Origin: Piscicola geometra
Lineage: Eukaryota > Annelida > Clitellata > Hirudinida > Piscicolidae
Assembly: GCA_943735955.1 (NCBI GenBank)
Contig: OX030963.1
Coordinates: forward strand, 3,864,158 to 3,928,157
DNA length: 64,000 nt
Reading direction: 5' to 3'
Shown one piece after another: positions 34,673 to 50,458 of the stretch. The translations under genes and the position numbers were made by a program. The stretch's first letter is position 1. Every line of letters begins with the position of its first letter. The notes beneath the pieces are model-generated. The model made no database searches, was not told the origin of the DNA, and saw only the letters and a list, made by a program, of their open reading frames with translations.

Positions 34673-37600
34673 ATGAAGAATAGTTTTTTATTATTTTTTA
34701 TTTTATTATTACAAGATTCAGTACAACGTTAGATTCATTTTCTCTTAGATTAACATTATTGATAGAAAATATTCAATTAAGACTTAATAATTAAGTTATG
34801 GAAATGAATATTTTAACATTTCAGAAGACCAAGATATCTCAGAAACAGTCTTGCTATTAGTGAAAGCTGGAGACCCTGTCATATTTGAATATGATAAGGA
34901 AATAGGCGAATTAGACGAGTGGACAACTGAAAGTATCCACTAAACATTTTAATATTAAATCTTTCAAAATTCAGAAAATTATAATAATTTGATTCTTATA
35001 ATTCATATGATATACCGTAAAACTATTTATTATTCAGGAACAATCTTGAAATCGATGCAAGGCAATGAATGCGCTCCTGGTTATAATTACTCGTGTAAGG
35101 GTACTAAATGCTTCTTCAAGATTGAATATATGTCAAAAGAAACTCCACCTTTTTTTCAATTGATGATAAATAAAGATGGTGATTCAAGAATTAAGAAGTA
35201 TTATCTTATAACTGGCGGTGAGTTGAGTAATTTATAATTTACTTATTTATTTTTCTTAACACTAAAAATCTATTCACAGAACTGAAATGTGACATTAATG
35301 CACCAAAAGCCATGATTGGTGAGACTAACTGTCCCGAAGTTGAACAGAGCAAAATGAGTGGAAAGTGCACACTCACGCATGCGCGCCGCGATGGTTTCAC
35401 GCCATCAGTAAAATGGAGGGTTACAGACCAGAGTGGAGAGGCGGTGAGTGATTCTGGAATGCACAAAGGCAAGATTATAGACGATCGGTCAGACAAAATA
35501 GTATGGGAACTGTATAATAACAACATTCCAGTGAAGAAGAAAAATTCAAAGTTTGAGTGTTATGTGGAAGGAAGCGATCTGAAGTGCTCCGAAACCTTGC
35601 CTGCGTTGAAGATTCTGTGTGAGTGGCACCTTTGATAAATCCCAATTTATTATTTTTGTTATCCATAATTATAAAAATAGATTAATTCATGGCTTTGGCA
35701 TTTCTCTTCAAAACTTGATCCCAAAGTTTCAGTTACACGCGATTATAATCCTAGTTAGTGTTTGGGATAGTACACTGTGGGCCAAAAACACGCTATTGTA
35801 TATTTGCTTATAACTTTGGCAAAGTTAAATCGATGTACAATTTTTTTTGTTTTACTTAGAAATGAATTCCAACAAGATGTTATAACATATATTTTGCCCT
35901 CTTTACTATGCAATATTTTAACCAAGGGTTTAAACAAATGGGAACGCTTGGGAACATTCCCGGGTCCTCTGAATTTGGATCACTGTTTTTTAATTATTTC
36001 ATGTAACAAGATTTTTTCCCTCACGGGCAAGCAAAATACCTGAACCATTACAGACGCCTTGAACACCTCATACGACCTCTTGACCTCCTACTCCCTGCAC
36101 CCAATGACCTCCGACAACAAAAAAACCATCACGTGCCAAGCGCACGTCAGTGAGGGCATCCCTTGCTCATACAAGTGGCTCCACCAAGACGGCACTGTCA
36201 AAACCGAGTTCAACAGCGCCGTTTTGAGAGAGAACCAAATCGAAAAGTTTGGCAGTTATGAGTGTTTGGCTGACTGTGCGCTGAGAGAATCTGACCGTTG
36301 CATTCTGCTGGCTGACAGGTTCCAGTATCACCCATCAAATAAACTCGGTTTGTTTTTCAAGATTTCATCACTGTCTTCAATTCCATCTTTTACAATAGCA
36401 CTTACAAACTTGTATTTTTATGTTTAATATATTTTATTGAATCTTTCAGCTTTTCTGTACGTCATTCCGATCATTTTGTTGATCGTGATGGTTGTGGCGG
36501 TCCTATTGTTCTTGCTATTCAAAAGAAGAACTAGGTATTATTGTTTTTCTCAAATAATTAATCTCAGTATACGTTTTTTATAAAGAAGAAACATTTTACA
36601 GAAGAAAAACACAAAAAAAGAAAGATAAAGAAAGCCAGCTTTTACCTCCTACAAGCACAGTTACAAATTCTGCCCCAACTTCAACTTCAGCCACAACTAC
36701 AAGCCCAGCCACTCCTCTAGTCACGACAGGGCTGACTCAACCAATCAGCACACCCATGCCTCAGTCGAAACCACCTCTGCATAACACACCACGCAGGAGC
36801 TCTTTCAAACGTACCAGTTCCAACAGAAGTCTCATGGAAAAGATCACTGAGGAAGATGCTAATGGAGATATCGTTGGTAGAAGTTGGTCCAACTAATTTA
36901 TTTATTTATTAATATTTGGAAATTGTTTCTAAATTGATGGAAAGTCATTTTTTCCATAAAAAATGAGTGCTCTCGCCAAATTAGATAGTTTCAAATGAGA
37001 GAGCTTGTTTCGCTAATTTATACATTCTGAAGAACATTTCAAACTAACACACCAGGAGTGCCAAAGATCACAATAAACGACTCGAAGGGCAGTGTAATGG
37101 GGGTGGCGGTGATGGCTGAGCGCATCTTTTGCGTCTGCAGCGACAGCAAGAACCTCTTCGTCTACCACAAAGACCCGCCTCACAACCGCATCTTGCCCGA
37201 GGAGGTTTTAGTGCCGGGTTTGAAGAAACCAACCGATCTGGCTGTTTGTGCCAAAAGTTACTCTGTCTTCATTTGCAACTACACCGACGAAAATGCCGTC
37301 TTCAGGTCCGTTATGAGTTTCTATATATCATCATCATCGCCGTTATCATCATCACTATCATCTCCGTTATCATCATTACACTGTTATCATCATTATCATC
37401 TTGTATCATATTATCCGGCGTTTAATTATTTAATTAATTTTAAAGCGCTGCTTATTAAAAAAAATAGAACTTGAAATTAATTGTTGCCCCTCGAAATTTA
37501 AATCACCCCTTATCACAGAGTTTATCCGAACACGGCTTCGGCCGAGAACAAGGTTTGTGTGTGCAAGGTGGATGGCAATCCTGCTTCGATGAGCGTGGTA

Positions 37601-38215
37601 GGAGGTGACGAAGAGACCGCTGTGCTGATCCTGAAACGAAACAAACGTCTCCACGTTGAGTTGTACAGCACTTTATACTGCAGAAACAGATACAACGCCA
37701 TAAGGGAGAGTGTGGTGTGGGAGAAGAAGATGCTCTTTGAGCTGGGAGCAGACGTGAAACTGCCTTTGAAGGCGTGCATCAGTGGCTTGACGTCAGGGGG
37801 AGGCAGAGATTCTCACTTGACTTCCAAGTGCATGTGTTTGCTGTACGGCTCTGGCAGCTATGGCAAAAACAGATTTGAGAAGTACTTTCTGGCACACTAC
37901 GACCTCGAGACCGGCCGTTTGCTGGCGCAGAAGTTCGATTTGAGTTTTGCGGTCTCTTCATCTTTCGTTCCGTCTTCTATCGTGAGCGACACAAATAGAG
38001 GAGGGGTTTGTCTGCTGCAGGAGGGAGTCGATGGTGGTATCTGGCATTTTGACCATGCCTTCAAACCCTTCAAAAAGCTACTCCGTGTTGAATCTCCAGG
38101 AATACGTTACAGTCTCAATGAAGACGCTAGCACTGCTGTCATTGGTTGCAGCGGCAAAGCTAATGCTTCTTTAATATGCAAACAGCTTCTGCCAACGTCG
38201 GATCCTTCTGTCTAA
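34673..38215 (+). CDS. Ig-domain membrane receptor with propeller-like cytoplasmic region (copy 1)
   Basis: Exons 34673-34727, 34825-34932, 35038-35217, 35280-35618, 36054-36347, 36450-36534, 36602-36876, 37056-37305 and 37519-38215 join in phase to 760 residues. The first exon is a hydrophobic signal peptide (MKNSFLLFFILLL). The ectodomain has paired Cys and Trp in Ig-like spacing, clearest in exons 4 and 5 (VKW...FECYV; TITCQA...YKWLHQDG...YECLA), many extra Cys and N-glycosylation sites. Exon 6 is a TM helix with an FKRRTR stop-transfer. Exon 7 is a Thr/Pro-rich linker. Exons 8-9 (about 315 residues) show repeated GVAV..RIFCVCS and PTDLAVC-type strands, as in NHL/WD-like propellers. If intron 7 is retained, translation stops six codons later, giving a short-tailed form. 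Likely a cell-surface recognition or adhesion receptor; the ligand is unknown. Confidence 0.8.
35768..35905. mobile_element. Dispersed repeat inserted in Ig receptor 1 intron 4
   Basis: Begins CACTGTGGGCCAAAAACACG after a TA. About 125 bp match, in reverse orientation, 57124-57273 next to the hAT-like pseudogene. The inverted Ig paralogue matches the intron up to this point but lacks the insert. The right border is unclear. Confidence 0.6.
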
Positions 38216-39992
38216 TTAATAACTAGCGCTACATAAATAATATTTGTTTTTCATCAGTGTTTCTTTTCATGAGATTATGTGTGGATGGCCGCTGCCTATT
38301 TTGTTAGCCATTACATGTATTTGATAATCTGCATTTTTTTATCTATACTAAAAATTTTCAAAGTTTGTTAGCTCAACTGTTTTTTTAATTGCTAAATGGT
38401 TGAGTTTTTTGCCTTAAAAGTTGAATACTAATTCAACAATTTAATGATTCATCATGCTTATTTTTTTCAGCTTTCATGAGAACATGTAATTTTAAAATTA
38501 GAGCTTACTATCTTCAGGGGCGAAAATGAAGCTAATATACATCCAGCTGAGTATTCTAGTATGATGAGTAGCAATATTGGTCACGACAACAAATGCGTTC
38601 CAAATAAAAGATATTTACCTAACCTTCGTTTGTTTATAAAACATTATTGATATTTGTTCATGTTCACCGTTCTGTACCACATGTTTCAAAGCAAACTTTC
38701 ATTTTAAATTCAACACTCAATCAATCTATCAACACTATGAAGGTATTACAGTAAATTATTCTGCTGAATAGATATATTACTTCATCCGTTCAGCCTCACT
38801 TGACATGTCTATCTTTGAGGTTGAAACACCCATTTCTACAATATTGTCACTAGTTTTTATAAGAGTTTTGACGTTTTTAGAATTTTCTTTAAACTACGAA
38901 TCTTGACTGTCCGTGTCTAAAAAAAACAAGTATTTTAGCTTCAATTTTTTTACAATTTCATGTGTTGCTTCTTTTTTAGAATTTTATATTTCAATGTTCG
39001 TTTTTTTACTATGAATCAATTTTAATCGTGTTTTTATTATACTTATTTGGGCCATTAAACGGGATATTTTCTACACTAGAATCTACAGTTTCATTTTCAA
39101 ATATTAACACCAAGTTTCCCATTTGATAAGGCTAAGTTATATAAATAATTAAAATGAATTATTTGGAAAATCGACTAAAAAACGGTTTCTTTTGGAATAC
39201 ATTGTGAAAAGTTTTTAGATACTTGAAGGATAAAAAGAATAATCATTCATAAGCAGGCGATAGGAAAATTACAGTGCGTAGAAGCGCTGTACTCGAAAAG
39301 TATTACATTTTTCATGAGATATGTACTTTTACGTAAAGTTATAGTAATTAGAACTCACGTTGTTTATATATTTTCAGATGTATTATGTTTAATTTGAATC
39401 GTGTTTGTTTAATAGGAATGCCGACCATTCTATAAAAATTAAAAGATATTAAATCATTTAATAAAAAATTGATTCGAATAACTTTATAAATCAATAATTT
39501 CTATAAAAATTATAATCTCATGATTCGAATAACTTTATAAATCAATAATTTCTATGAAAATTATAATCTCATGATTCGAATAACTTTATAAATCAATAAT
39601 TTCTATAAAAATTATAATCTCATAATTCACATATTATAATCTAACAAGTGACCTCTTTATTTTATTCTAAACTTAATGTTGATTTTTAAAACCTTAAAAT
39701 GGCTTATCAAGAATCTTTTAAATGATATTTAAAATTATCATGATTAAATATATAAATTAATATGCTTTTCTAAAAAGCATTGAACCCAAGATAAATTGGT
39801 TTATTAATTAAATATTGTACCCTTGAAATCGAATTAACATTTCTTAGTAATCATCGAAACATAAAGGTTGTAAAATTTACAATGTAAATGTTGTTTCTCC
39901 TTTAATATTAAAAAAAGCCTTAAAAGAAAACTCATTTTAATTTTGGAAAATTGAAAGCATTTTTCAAATCATAAGCAGGTTTGTTCATAGAC
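38216..39992. other. Spacer between Ig receptor 1 and OXSR1
   Basis: 38570-38770 matches 47165-47330 in inverted orientation (shared core ACAAATGCGTTCCAA). 39463-39625 is a tandem repeat of about 57 bp, three copies (core TTCGAATAACTTTATAAATC). The AG just before 39973 may be the acceptor of a 5' UTR exon of the kinase. Otherwise AT-rich without coding signal. Confidence 0.6.
39463..39625. repeat. ~57-bp tandem repeat, 3 copies
   Basis: Direct repeats containing TTCGAATAACTTTATAAATC and TTTCTATAAAAATTATAATC. Confidence 0.85.
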
Positions 39993-45400
<5,408 letters not shown>

Positions 45401-46100
45401 GAGGGGCTTGGGGGGAGGAGGGGGAGGGAGAGTGGGGATGGAAATGAGGGGGAGAGGGGGGTTGGGTGGGGGATGAGGGGGTGAGTGGAGTGGAGTTGGT
45501 TGAGGGGGAGGAATGGGTAAGAAGAGAAGGAGAGGGGTGAAGTGAGTGTAGAGAGGAGAAAGAGTGGGTTGATTGCTTAAGAGGTGGAGAGGAGGCTTCC
45601 GGAAGGAGGTTGTAGGAAGAAGGGATAATGGGTTGAGTGGGTGGTGAGATGGGTGGGAGTGGGTGTAAAGAGGGGTTTTAGGAAGAAGGGAGAATGGGTT
45701 GATTGGGTGATGAGTGAGAGGGTTGAAAAGGGTATTGAGTGATGAGATTGGAGTGGGCTGAATAGAGGGGTAAAGGGCCAAAGAAAAGTGAGAGGAGGGA
45801 TTGGAAAATGGTTTTCAAAGAAGCTTCGATGGGTAAATAGTATGTGGAAAGAGTGGGTGTCTGCTGAATGGTGGATGGGGGGGTGAGTGCTGGGGAAAGA
45901 GGCAACAATCACACGGGAAGGCGGTAATATCCGAGGGCTTGCATCCCCGCGCAAGGTCACATCTGGATCTGCCCATGTCTGCCGGCCTCTTCTTCCTGAG
46001 ACTGCTCCATTATTTAAGAAATGCGATTCGAGCGGTAAATGCTGTGATGAGCTCGCATTGAGGCTTTCTTCGTGTAAATCGAGAATTATTTAATTCACAA
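45401..46100. other. OXSR1 3' flank with an unassigned GC-richer stretch
   Basis: 45415-45900 is a G-rich GGAGTGGGTTGA-type repeat. 45900-46090 is richer in GC and open on the plus strand (68 codons from 45887) with several Cys, but has no recognisable domain and frames on both strands compete. It could be a spliced 3' UTR or a small unknown exon. Confidence 0.35.
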
Positions 46101-47992
46101 TTGTAATTCTGGCATTTATATAAAAAGAACGATTAAGAATGTACATTTTTCTCTAATCTTCAAAGTTTGTAAAAGCTTTTTCGGAAATCATTATTCTGGT
46201 TGGGTATCGCTTCTGAGCACTGCCTTTGAGCCGCTATAAAACGCCAGACCGCTTTCGAAAAACGCCCTCAAATCACAAGTTTCCGCCAATTTTAATCCCC
46301 CAAACTCCCTTTTATTATCTCTTTTCTCCTGATTTCTACCCACTCTGTTTCATCCTTTTCCTTCTCCCCATCTACCTCAAAATTCCCCCCTTCCCTTTAA
46401 TCGACCCCTGTTCAAATACACCGAATAGTTGCGTTTCCAATCAACTTCTATCGATTATCAAATGATTAATTCATTTCAGCGTTTAATATTTGATTTGATT
46501 TTTTATATTTGATTTATTATTTCGTATTTAATATGTGTAATAGGTTATATTTATATAAAGGTTTTTTAAATGAATTGTCCATTAATCCGTCACATGGTTT
46601 TTGAAAATAATTTACGCTTCTTCCTTAACCTATTATTCATGCATTTCTACTTTTCTCATTAGCCGTTATACTAGTTTTTATTTACAATTATTTTTCAAAT
46701 ATATTTTTCTTATTTAAAAATAATTGTTAATTTCTTTTTTTATTATTTATTTTGTAAAAAAAATTCAGATTATTATACATTTTAAATATTTCTCTCCATT
46801 TTTAAAACATTTTTCTAGTAAACCCCAACCCTTAGTTTTTTATTAAATGTTTTAGAAATTAAACCTCGAAATATGATTTATATTTCAACATTTAAACAAA
46901 TTAAAAGTTAATTTTCTTTTTCTTTCAATTGTTTTAACTTCTCAAAATTACTCTGATTGTAATTCTTTTAGTGTTTCAATATAATCAATACTAACATGAT
47001 ATTATTATTATTTTCATTACTTTATCAATTATATTCTTAAATACAGAAGTTGTCTTTAATATTCACTTTTGAAATAGTATTAGGGTTATTACTAGAATTA
47101 TTGACTAATTAGTTGGACATTTCAAATGAAGCTGTATGGATGAAAATAGTCTAAAAATCAATTTGGCAGAATAATTTACCTTCATAATGTTGAAATTAAA
47201 ATGAAAGTTTGATTTGAAGCATGTGGTCAACAGAGCGGTCAATATAAACAAATCAAATAAATGTTTTATAAAATAAACGAAGGTTACTTAAATATCTTGT
47301 AGTTGGAACGCATTTGTTGAGACCAATATTCATAATTGAATTTGCCTAAAGAGCGCTATAGTAATTTATTTATTTGATTGATTGATAATCGCAATAACTA
47401 GTTTAAATTCTCAATTATTCTTTCTAAAAGCAAAAAATGAAAGATAATGGAGAAAAATATCGGAATTGGAATTAAAATTAAATTATAAAAGAATGTAATT
47501 ATTTAATTAGAATACTATCATAATTATTTCATTAAAATACTATTATAATTATTTAATTAAAATACTATTATAATTATTTAATTAAAATACTATTATAATT
47601 ATTTAATTAAAATACTATTATAATTATTTGATTAAAATACTATTATAATTATTTGATTAAAATACTATTATAAATATTTCATTCAATCAATCAATCACAG
47701 GCATTTATATAGCGCTTTTTATCTAATTCAAAAGCGCTTTTCAAATTTATTTGTTAAATAAAACGGTTTTTAGACCACTACCAATATATTTATATATATC
47801 AATTAAAATATAAAAAAACAAACAATCAACCTCAATAGTCCAACCTCACCCACACCAACATGACAATCACCGCCAAAAAATCACTGTCTCCACCATAAAA
47901 AATTCAATCATCACCACAGTACCGACACTCGTACCACAGCACAATCATCACCACATCATCCTCAAAACCACAAAACACAATCATCATTCTTC
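46101..47992. other. AT-rich spacer with SINE stubs and inverted-repeat arm
   Basis: 47165-47330 is the counterpart of 38570-38770 in inverted orientation. SINE 3' stubs lie at 47350-47388 and 47688-47742. 47500-47690 is a 24-bp repeat (AATACTATTATAATTATTTA core). No gene seen. Confidence 0.6.
47500..47690. repeat. 24-bp AT repeat, same monomer also at 48290-48445
   Basis: AAAATACTATTATAATTATT units, about seven copies here and six in the second block, separated by a coding-like exon and a SINE stub. Confidence 0.9.
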
Positions 47993-48136
47993 TCAATTTT
48001 TGGTGCTGAGGCTGCGATAGAGGGTGAAGGGGAAGTCCTTGCCAGCACTGTAACTGCTTCTGCTATCGAAGGTTTTCTCCTTTATGTCGCAGTTCACTTG
48101 ATTCCCTGCGACCATGTTGGTCTGCTGCGGCCATTC
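47993..48136 (-). CDS. Orphan terminal exon candidate (47 codons)
   Basis: After an AG at 48138-48137 the frame is open to a TGA at 47993, with balanced codon use in AT-rich surroundings. It includes QVNCDIKEKTFDS and FTLYRSLS. It lies downstream of, and on the same strand as, the inverted Ig receptor, so it may be an alternative last exon of that gene or a relic of another. Not recognised. Confidence 0.35.
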   Translation of the reverse strand, partial: EWPQQTNMVAGNQVNCDIKEKTFDSRSSYSAGKDFPFTLYRSLSTKN

Positions 48137-48597
48137 CTTGATAGATTCAAAACAACCAACATTCGCACACAAAAAATTCTAATTAATTAAATTAAATTTT
48201 TATGTAGACTTAATATTCTAACATTTTAATTTACTATACCCAAAACCGTTTATTCTACAAATTTATTTATAACCAAAAATCTGTTTTTCATTAAAATACT
48301 ATTATAATTATTTAATTTAAATACTATTATAATTATTTAAGTTAAATACTATTATAATTATTCACTTAAAATACTATTATAATTATTCAATTAAAATACT
48401 ATTATAATTATTCAATTAAAATACTATTATAATTATTTCATTAAAATATAAATAAAAATTAAACTTCTGAAAATTCATTTTCCGAATTTCTATTATTTGT
48501 TCAATTTATTAAATATTTTTTAATCTTTTAATTTAATGTGAATTCGCAAATTCTAGTTTTCCATCCGTTGTATAAATAGTTTTACAATTTAAATACA

Positions 48598-50012
48598 TTC
48601 TGGAACTCCGCGCTTGGAGACCCCGCCTTCATACAAACATATACCCATACATTTATAACTAGTTTGATTGGCCCAGCGTTAATATATGCATGACTTTGAT
48701 TGGTCACTATTTGTGAACAAACATGACTAAAACATATATGCAGCTTTAAGATTAACATTTTATAGCTAACGGCACTCTTTATTTACTAATATCAGCTGAT
48801 GTATGAAAGACATGAATATAATGATAAATAAAGGCGGCCATATTTTTTTTTTCCTTTCGCCAACTATTTGATACGAGATATATCGTAAAATGAACAATAA
48901 TTATGGCTTATTTACTTCTAGAATATTATTATAACCTAAATGAAAAAGATTGAAACAATCGAAGTCGAAAAAATTCCATCGAAATGATCTATTGCTATAA
49001 TTTGCAGCATATATCCTTTGCAGCTTTAAAAAATTAAAGTATTTTCTTCTGCCTATCAGCAGTCCGAATATTTCTTCTTGGATAGTCCTGACATGTTTTA
49101 TTTTAAATCTTCTTTTTATCAATGTCAGCTACCATGATACAAAATAGGTGGTTAAATTAAATTGATAATGGGTTCGAAAAAATTATAAAACAGTGTCATA
49201 ATGTTGAAAAAAAGACCTATTTCACTGTTAGTGGGCAAGTCACTTCAAAACCCAACAGGTCATAGGCTGCTCCATTTTCTTCACTGATCTCTTGCTTCTG
49301 CTGGTGCACATGGGATGTGCTTGGTTTTCTTTAGCTCAAATCCCTTCTAGCCTTTTACATTTTGTTGTTGTTGAATGAGTGAAAATGAATAAGTCTTATT
49401 CAATAAGGAAAGAACATATTCTCTCAGTGGGATGGTTTTCGAGAATAAAAACAATTGATGCACTTGTAGCGTGCCGCATTTGTGTACGCTATGTACACAC
49501 GGCCACTCCTTAGCACCCCTTTGTCTCTCGAACCATATATATAAGGAAGCTTCTCGTTAATAAACTCTCTCTTGTCCCCATATTTCAATCGCATGCGCTT
49601 CACAATATCTTTACGTGAAATACTTAATAATTGGTCAAATAGGATATTTTAAATTTATAAGATATTTTTCACCATATTACTAGTAAATTTTTTTTATAAA
49701 TTTACAAATATAATGTGAAATTGTTCAATAAAAAAGTTGTGGCCTAATATTGGTCAGAGCACTAAAAGTCATAGGCAATATTTAAAGTATTTTATTTTGC
49801 CTATTAGCATTACCGTTTTTTTACCATACAGCTATTTAAACATTGGAAACTTGTCTTTATTAATTGTTATGGATGTGTGCTTGGGTGTATGTGCATTTTA
49901 TGTTTGGTGGACCAATCAAATGCATGCATACTAGTCAAAGCTGGGCCAATCAAACTATATGAGTATTTGTTTATATGAAGGTGGGGGTCTCCAAGCGCGG
50001 AGATCCGTGAAA
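48598..50012. mobile_element. Probable DNA transposon with ~110-bp inverted ends
   Basis: 48598-48715 and 49895-50012 are imperfect inverted repeats sharing CTCCGCGCTTGGAGACCC, TTCATA.AAACA.ATA and TTTGATTGGCCCAGC. The inner 1.2 kb has only short frames (73 codons at 48901-49122, minus), so it looks non-autonomous. Family unknown. Confidence 0.65.
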
Positions 50013-50035
50013 ACTTGTAGAACGTATTTCTGAGA

Positions 50036-50427
50036 TACCCCAGCATACGTTAAATAGTAGAATTATTCCTAATAAAAATTTTTTTAAATGTTGTTTACAA
50101 TTTATTTAAAATATTTAACATATTTTTTCATCTTTAAAATGTATAAAAACTATTTATAAAATGTATAATTTTTTGAATATTTTAGTGCCTTTTCATCTAT
50201 GCAATTGACTGGAAAGATTGACTGAGAGACCGAGACCGCAATGTTCGGTTACCACTTTCGAGAAATAAAACTCAATCCAACAATTAAAATATAAACCATA
50301 AGTTTTTTTAACGAGTTGTAAGTATAGTAAATATATTTTATATTATACGATTAGAATATCTTATATCACCCTTTATGATACAGAAATAAACAAAGTCACG
50401 TGATACTTTTCTTTCTATGCTGGGGTA
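50036..50427. mobile_element. Small inverted-repeat element (MITE-like), 392 bp
   Basis: Ends TACCCCAGCATA and TATGCTGGGGTA are perfect 12-bp inverted repeats that include TA at both ends, as expected for TA target duplication. No coding capacity. It ends 32 bp after the stop of the inverted Ig gene. Confidence 0.6.
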
Positions 50428-50458
50428 TTTGAAGAATGACGGTCTCTTGCATTGGTGA

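Noticed and set aside
50366..50379. ITIM in Ig copy 2 tail
   Set aside because: NPSYKSV and DGYYEKV lack the required hydrophobic/Ser residue two positions before Tyr; recorded as NPxY and YxxV instead.
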